Assembly (NCBI GenBank): GCA_944379995.1
Contig: CALWGF010000001.1
Span: 1 to 64,000, forward strand
Source of the DNA: an uncultured Clostridia bacterium
GTDB taxonomy: Bacteria > Bacillota > Clostridia > Lachnospirales > Anaerotignaceae
Length of the DNA stretch: 64,000 nt
Reading direction: 5' to 3'
Made by a program: the position numbers and the translations under genes. Shown piece by piece: positions 59,353 to 64,000 of this stretch. Under the pieces are notes generated by a model that was not told the origin of the DNA, searched no databases, and saw only the letters and a program-made list of their open reading frames with translations. Within the stretch, counting starts at the first letter, position 1. Every line of letters starts with the position of its first letter.

Positions 59353-62151
59353 ATGAAATATAGACTTAAAAAAATAGCTGCGGTTATTATGTCTACTTGT
59401 GTATTATGCACATCTTTTAGTTTTAATGCTTTTGCAGCAACAAAACTTTATGATAGTGTTACTCGTGAAATAGTAGCTGCTGGCGTTACATATGAACATA
59501 ACCAACGTCTTAATGTAGAAGGTTGGCAAGATATACATGTACTTACAATAGACTTAAATTCACCAAATATAGAAATTGCACCTGTTGAGTCATCGGGTGT
59601 TATTGGTCAAAAAGATACAGTTTTCAAAATGCTTACTGATAGTGGAGCTATTGCTGGTGTAAATGCGGACTTTTTTGGTCTTTCTGGTACATATTCAGCA
59701 TCTTTCGGTCTTGTTATGGATAATGGTGAACTCTTATCAGTAGGTACAGACAGAAATATATCTTCTCATGAATATGGAACATTTTTTATAGATAATGCAG
59801 GAAATCCTTTTATAGATTTCTTCCACGCAGATATTCATTTTAAAACAGGTCCTATTGACCTTGAGCTTGCTTCTGTAAATAAAATTACAGAAATGAAATA
59901 TCCTATATATTTTGATAGAAATGGTGCAGAAACAACACAACCTTTAGATGCTCGTTTTGCTAATCTTGTTAAAATTACTGTACAAAATAATGTAATAACA
60001 AATATATCAGGAAAAGGTGAGATTGTAACTGTTCCAGAAAATGGATACCTTATAATAATGAATGGTGATTATTATGATGGTATAGCAACAGGTTTTGCTG
60101 TTGGTCAGCCTGCTGTATCAGAATTTAAAACAACTTTAGACTTAAATAATATAGATACAGCAATAAGCGGTGCTGGTAAACTTCTTACAGCCGGCGAGGT
60201 AGCAAGAAATGATGGTGTTGTAATAACTGGTAGACAGCCAAGAACTGCAATAGGTATTTCAGAAGATAAATCAAAACTTATACTTATGGTTGTTGATGGT
60301 AGAGGTTCAAGTATTGGTGCTACACATGATGAAATGGCTTGGCTTATGAAAGAATATGGAGCATATGAAGCTATGCATCTTGACGGTGGTGGTTCTTCAA
60401 CAATGGTTGCAGAAACTATACTTGATGATAGCAAAGAAGTTAAAAATACTGTTTCTGATGGTGCAGAAAGAAAAGTAATGAATTCTGTTGGTATATTTAA
60501 TACTGGAGAAATGGGAGCTCCTGTTGAACTTTCTGTAAGAGCAAATACTGAAAGAGATTTTATTGGTAGCCCTATAACATTTGAATTTGTTGCTTATGAC
60601 CAGTATTATCATAAACAAAATGTTGATGCTTCTCAGGTTACTTTATCAGTTCCAGAAGGAATGGCAACTGTAAGTAATGGAAGTATAATACCTCTTGTTG
60701 AAGGTGCTATTCCTGTTACTGCAACTTGGAATGGTCTTACAAAAACAATAACTGTTTATGGTATGACACCAGCTTCTCTTAAAGCTAATGTTAGCTCAAT
60801 AAATCTTTCTGTTGGTGAAAGTGCTACAATAACAGTTAGCGGATTAAGTAGTGATGGATATACAGGTTCAGCACTTAATGGTATTACATATGAGCTTTCA
60901 GACCCTTCTCTTGGAACACTTGTAAATGGTGTATTTACAGCACAAAATGAAGGTTCAGGATATATAAAATGTTCATATAACAATGCATCAACATATATAC
61001 CTATTTCTATTGGAGGTATAGCAGTACCAGAAACATCATTTGAAGATAAACCTGCTCTTTCATTTAGTTCGTATCCTTCAGAACTTATAAATGGATTTTC
61101 AGGAATTTCAAATGTATTTTATAATGACGGTGTTACATCACTTCTTCTTAATTATACATTCTCTGTAAGTAATGCAACACAGGCTGCTTATATGAATATT
61201 ACAAACCCTATTAAAATACAGGGCGAGCCTTCTCAGTTGGTAATGTCTGTTTATGGTAATAACTCAGGTCATTGGCTTAGAGGAAAAATAAAAGATGCTG
61301 CCGGAAATGAATATGTTGTTGATTTTACAAAAAATATAAATTGGTCAGGTTGGGCTGATGTTACAGCAAATATTCCTTCTAATGTTGTATATCCTATAAG
61401 TCTTGAAACTATATATGTTGCTGCACTTTCAAATACAAATACAGCTGCAACACAACTTTGTTTTGATAATCTTAGAGCAGTAGTACCATATCCATCTACT
61501 AATGTACCTGTTGATACACAAATAGCAGATACTTTTAGAGGTGATACAACATATACAAATGATGGAGCTTATTATATATCAATGAGCGGAAATGTTGTTG
61601 CAGATGCAAGTAAAAGAGGTAGTGATTATACTTCTGCACGTATTAATGTAAATAATAATATTCAAAACGGTTCAAATCTTGCTATTTATGCAGGAAATGA
61701 TGATATTTCAATACAAAATACTGTTGAAACAATTAAAAGAAGTCAAACAGGATATGCAGTTATTGATAAACAAGGAGTAACACTTATAAATCTTCAAGCA
61801 GGAAACGGAACTCTTTCAAATACAAACTATGCTCAATGGACTTCATTTAAAAATGCAGCAGTATCAAGTAATGATAAAAATATAGTGCTTATGCTTGACA
61901 GAGCAACAAATAAATTTACAGATGCAAGAGAAAAAGAACTTTTTGAAGAAGTACTTCAAGATATAAGAAATAGTGGTAAAAATGTATTTGTTGTTTATAC
62001 TGGTGCAACAGCAGCAACAGCAACAATATCTGAAGGTATAAGATATATTGGTCTTCCAAATCTTTGGAATTCTGATGGAACATATAATCAGAATTATAAA
62101 ATGCTTAGATTTAAAGTAAGTGGTGACAATATTGTATATGAGTTTAAATAA
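59353..62151 (+). CDS. Secreted phosphodiester glycosidase (NAGPA) domain protein
   Basis: A 932-residue exported protein. Signal peptide at residues 1-28 (ends AFAA). The phosphodiester glycosidase domain, related to the N-acetylglucosamine-1-phosphodiester alpha-N-acetylglucosaminidase family, spans ~60-385 with GVNADFFGLSGTYSASFG, PRTAIGISEDKSKLILMVVD and AMHLDGGGSSTMV. Ig-like beta domains (~390-560) and a C-terminal module of ~350 residues follow. It lacks an LPXTG or SLH motif, so it is secreted or wall-bound by other means. It may remove phosphodiester-linked sugars from wall glycans; that fits the neighbouring LCP genes but is inference. Confidence 0.8.
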   Translation: MKYRLKKIAAVIMSTCVLCTSFSFNAFAATKLYDSVTREIVAAGVTYEHNQRLNVEGWQDIHVLTIDLNSPNIEIAPVESSGVIGQKDTVFKMLTDSGAIAGVNADFFGLSGTYSASFGLVMDNGELLSVGTDRNISSHEYGTFFIDNAGNPFIDFFHADIHFKTGPIDLELASVNKITEMKYPIYFDRNGAETTQPLDARFANLVKITVQNNVITNISGKGEIVTVPENGYLIIMNGDYYDGIATGFAVGQPAVSEFKTTLDLNNIDTAISGAGKLLTAGEVARNDGVVITGRQPRTAIGISEDKSKLILMVVDGRGSSIGATHDEMAWLMKEYGAYEAMHLDGGGSSTMVAETILDDSKEVKNTVSDGAERKVMNSVGIFNTGEMGAPVELSVRANTERDFIGSPITFEFVAYDQYYHKQNVDASQVTLSVPEGMATVSNGSIIPLVEGAIPVTATWNGLTKTITVYGMTPASLKANVSSINLSVGESATITVSGLSSDGYTGSALNGITYELSDPSLGTLVNGVFTAQNEGSGYIKCSYNNASTYIPISIGGIAVPETSFEDKPALSFSSYPSELINGFSGISNVFYNDGVTSLLLNYTFSVSNATQAAYMNITNPIKIQGEPSQLVMSVYGNNSGHWLRGKIKDAAGNEYVVDFTKNINWSGWADVTANIPSNVVYPISLETIYVAALSNTNTAATQLCFDNLRAVVPYPSTNVPVDTQIADTFRGDTTYTNDGAYYISMSGNVVADASKRGSDYTSARINVNNNIQNGSNLAIYAGNDDISIQNTVETIKRSQTGYAVIDKQGVTLINLQAGNGTLSNTNYAQWTSFKNAAVSSNDKNIVLMLDRATNKFTDAREKELFEEVLQDIRNSGKNVFVVYTGATAATATISEGIRYIGLPNLWNSDGTYNQNYKMLRFKVSGDNIVYEFK

Positions 62152-62199
62152 ATTGTTGTAAAATTACATATATTGATTTATTATTGTACATAAAGAATT

Positions 62200-62231
62200 A
62201 AAGCAGATGGCATTATTATGCCACCTGCTTT
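62200..62231 (+). terminator. Hairpin after the secreted glycosidase gene
   Basis: AAAGCAGATGGCAT pairs with ATGCCACCTGCTTT (one A-C mismatch) around TATT. The T tract is short, so termination efficiency is uncertain. Confidence 0.6.
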
Positions 62232-62352
62232 ATGTGCGTAAATAAGTTAGTTTTATTATAATACATTTTGGTTATGGCTTGGACGTTGAAAATAGTTTTC
62301 CTATATGAGTATTTTTAGGGATTTATATAAAATTGAAAAATGAGGTATGAAA

Positions 62353-63921
62353 ATGTCTGAAAAAAGTAAAAATGCAGTTAAACTGGTAAGTTTCATAATG
62401 ATTATAACTCTTATGGGTAAAGTTTTGGGACTTTTCAGAGACCAGCTTCTCGCTTGGAACTATGGTGTAGGAGTAGAGGCTAATGCTTTTACATCTGCAA
62501 GCCGAATACCGAGGATTTTCTTTGATGCTGTTTTTGCATCGGCTGTATCCTCAAGTTTTATACCTGTATTTAATGAGTATTTACAAAAAAATGGTAAAAA
62601 AAGAGCTTTTGATTTTTCAAATAATTTTGTAAGCATTGTAATTGTAATTACATTTATAATGACTGTTTTTGGCATATGTGCAGCACCATTTTTGCAAGGT
62701 GTTTTTGCAGGAGGTTTTACAGGAGAAACAGCAAAGCTTTGTGAAGAACTTTTAAGAATACTTTTTCCTATGCTTATATTTACAGGTGTTGCCTTTTCAT
62801 ATGTTGGTGTTTTACAATCACTTGATGAATTTACAATACCAGCGGCTATGAGTGTTGTTTCAAATGGTATAATAATAGCTTATTATTTAATATTTGGTAC
62901 AAAATTTGGTGTTAAAGGTCTTGCTGTGGCATTTCTTTTTGGTTGGTTTATGCAAATGGCAATACAAATTCCACCGCTTTATAAAAAAGGCTATCGTTTT
63001 AAATTCTTTATAGATTTAAAAGATGAAGGTCTTAAAAAAGTTGGTACACTTATGCTTCCTGTTATGGTTAGTACTTGGATACAACCTATAAATATTGCTA
63101 TAAATGGAAGATATGCTTCCGGTTTACTTAATGGTAGTGGTTCTTCCATTGTTGATTATGCTAATAATTTATATACAATAATTGTAAGTGTATTTGTTCT
63201 TTCTATTGCAAACGTTATTTTTCCTAAACTTTCAAAACAAACTGCAAATAATCAGGATAAAGAATATGGCGAAACAGTAAACGGAACAATGAAAGTATTA
63301 TTTTTCCTTCTTATTCCTATGATGTTTGGTCTTATTTCTTTAAGTACTCCAATAGTAAGACTTATATATGAATGGAAAGAATTTGGTTCTGATGCAACAT
63401 TACTTACAGGAAAGGCACTTGCTTTCTTTTCAATAGGTATGCTTGCTTTTGGTGTGCAAACAATATTAAGTAGGGCTTTTTATGCTTTACAAGACGGAAA
63501 AACTCCTCTTATAACAGGTGTTGTTTCAATAGTTGTAAATGTAGTATTTTGTCAGTTGCTTGTAGGGAAAATGAATATTTCCGGTCTTGCACTTGCATCT
63601 TCTCTTTCTTCAATTATTTCTGCTATACTTCTTATAGTTCCTATGAGAAAAAGGTCTAAAGATATAATGAATAAAGAGTTTTTTAAGTCAGCTTTAAAAA
63701 TGTTTGTTTCTGCAATTATTATGACTATTGTTGTAGTAATTCTTAGAGATATTATTTATACTAACTTATCAGATAATATAATAAGTAGGGTATTAGTTGT
63801 TGGAATACCGACATTTGTGGGTATTATTGTATATATGGTTTCTGCATATATTTTCAAAATAGAAGAAAGCAAATTTGTTTTTGACTTTATAAATAAAATT
63901 ATATGCAAATTTAAAAAATAA
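62353..63921 (+). CDS. murJ: Lipid II flippase MurJ
   Basis: A ~522-residue MOP-superfamily protein with about 14 transmembrane segments. The N-terminal LMGKVLGLFRDQLLAWNYGV and ANAFTSASRIPRIFFDAVFA segments, with the conserved Arg residues of the central cavity, and LSRAFYALQDGKTPLITGVV in the second half mark MurJ rather than the SpoVB-like group. It flips lipid-linked peptidoglycan precursor. I chose ATG 62353, 7 nt after GAGG; the ATG at 62347 touches that site. Together with the LCP and exported genes upstream it forms an envelope-related end of the window. Confidence 0.87.
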   Translation: MSEKSKNAVKLVSFIMIITLMGKVLGLFRDQLLAWNYGVGVEANAFTSASRIPRIFFDAVFASAVSSSFIPVFNEYLQKNGKKRAFDFSNNFVSIVIVITFIMTVFGICAAPFLQGVFAGGFTGETAKLCEELLRILFPMLIFTGVAFSYVGVLQSLDEFTIPAAMSVVSNGIIIAYYLIFGTKFGVKGLAVAFLFGWFMQMAIQIPPLYKKGYRFKFFIDLKDEGLKKVGTLMLPVMVSTWIQPINIAINGRYASGLLNGSGSSIVDYANNLYTIIVSVFVLSIANVIFPKLSKQTANNQDKEYGETVNGTMKVLFFLLIPMMFGLISLSTPIVRLIYEWKEFGSDATLLTGKALAFFSIGMLAFGVQTILSRAFYALQDGKTPLITGVVSIVVNVVFCQLLVGKMNISGLALASSLSSIISAILLIVPMRKRSKDIMNKEFFKSALKMFVSAIIMTIVVVILRDIIYTNLSDNIISRVLVVGIPTFVGIIVYMVSAYIFKIEESKFVFDFINKIICKFKK

Positions 63922-63938
63922 TATTATGGAGGGATAGC

Positions 63939-64000
63939 GTGTTTGAAAATAGTGTTTTTATAAAAATGCTTTCCTGTATAGGAATGTGGTTTTCATCACA
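63939..64000 (+). CDS. Partial gene of unknown function, cut by the window end
   Basis: A GTG start preceded by GGAGGGA opens a frame reading MFENSVFIKMLSCIGMWFSS to the window end. The segment looks like the start of a membrane protein. It lies 17 nt after murJ, so probably in the same transcript. Too short to classify. Confidence 0.5.
   Translation, partial: MFENSVFIKMLSCIGMWFSS

Overview
The window is a low-GC chromosomal segment of a Gram-positive, endospore-forming anaerobe of the class Clostridia (Lachnospirales-like by gene content). The signs are A/T-ending codon use, strong AGGAGG-type ribosome binding sites, frequent TTG/GTG starts, a gerS-alr pair, a SpoVB-like flippase, a BofC-like protein, and the mltG-trmR-trhP order also found in Bacillus. 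No rRNA, tRNA, CRISPR array, integrase or insertion sequence was seen.

Layout. 1-9.9 kb holds housekeeping genes: a PutP-type symporter, DegV, CdnL/CarD, a PIN-TRAM membrane protein, IspD, RNase HI, a cold-shock protein, TypA/BipA and a SpoVB-like flippase. 10.0-26.6 kb is an accessory catabolic locus (next paragraph). 26.7-37.0 kb holds a MATE pump, a BofC-like protein, a probable small RNA, zapA with a giant repeat coiled-coil extension, an RlhA-like U32 protein, and an FtsW/RodA plus class B PBP pair. 37.1-43.4 kb holds a NUDIX hydrolase, an acidic Cys-rich membrane protein, a GH13 amylase, an RluA-type pseudouridine synthase and ClpC. 43.5-52.3 kb holds mltG-trmR-trhP, MarR, acpS-nnr-gerS-alr, an antitoxin-less mazF/endoA and a MerR regulator. 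52.4-64 kb holds a second MATE pump, a frameshifted LtaS-like phosphoglycerol transferase, two tandem LCP ligases, two exported proteins, MurJ and a partial gene.

The most interesting part is 10-26.6 kb. It contains counterparts of nearly every gene of the poorly characterised Escherichia coli ygc cluster: YgcU-like FAD oxidase, EtfB/EtfA, MFS transporters, GlpP/YgcP-type antiterminator, YgcW-like SDR and YgcE-like FGGY kinase. To these it adds a second GlcD-type oxidase with its own EtfBA, a BCCT transporter, a DUF89 phosphatase and SurE. Four transcripts in the locus begin with a similar leader. A sigma-A-type -10 box is followed within about 6 nt by AGTTAC-(N0-3)-AAGAG-(N3-4)-GAGAGA-(N1-4)-GTAAC, which can pair with itself or give way to an intrinsic terminator. 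Three of the four are followed by a second perfect hairpin whose stem sequence differs each time while its loop keeps TGCAG. I read this as a GlpP-family RNA-antitermination regulon with its regulator and targets side by side. The substrate is unknown, probably a polyol or sugar-acid-like compound that is oxidised, phosphorylated and fed through flavin electron carriers.

Three genes carry single-unit length changes in simple repeats: etfA copy 1 (A6, or an A9 upstream), MFS copy 2 ((TA)6) and the LtaS-like gene (A7). These may be real inactivation, slippage-based variation, or sequencing error.
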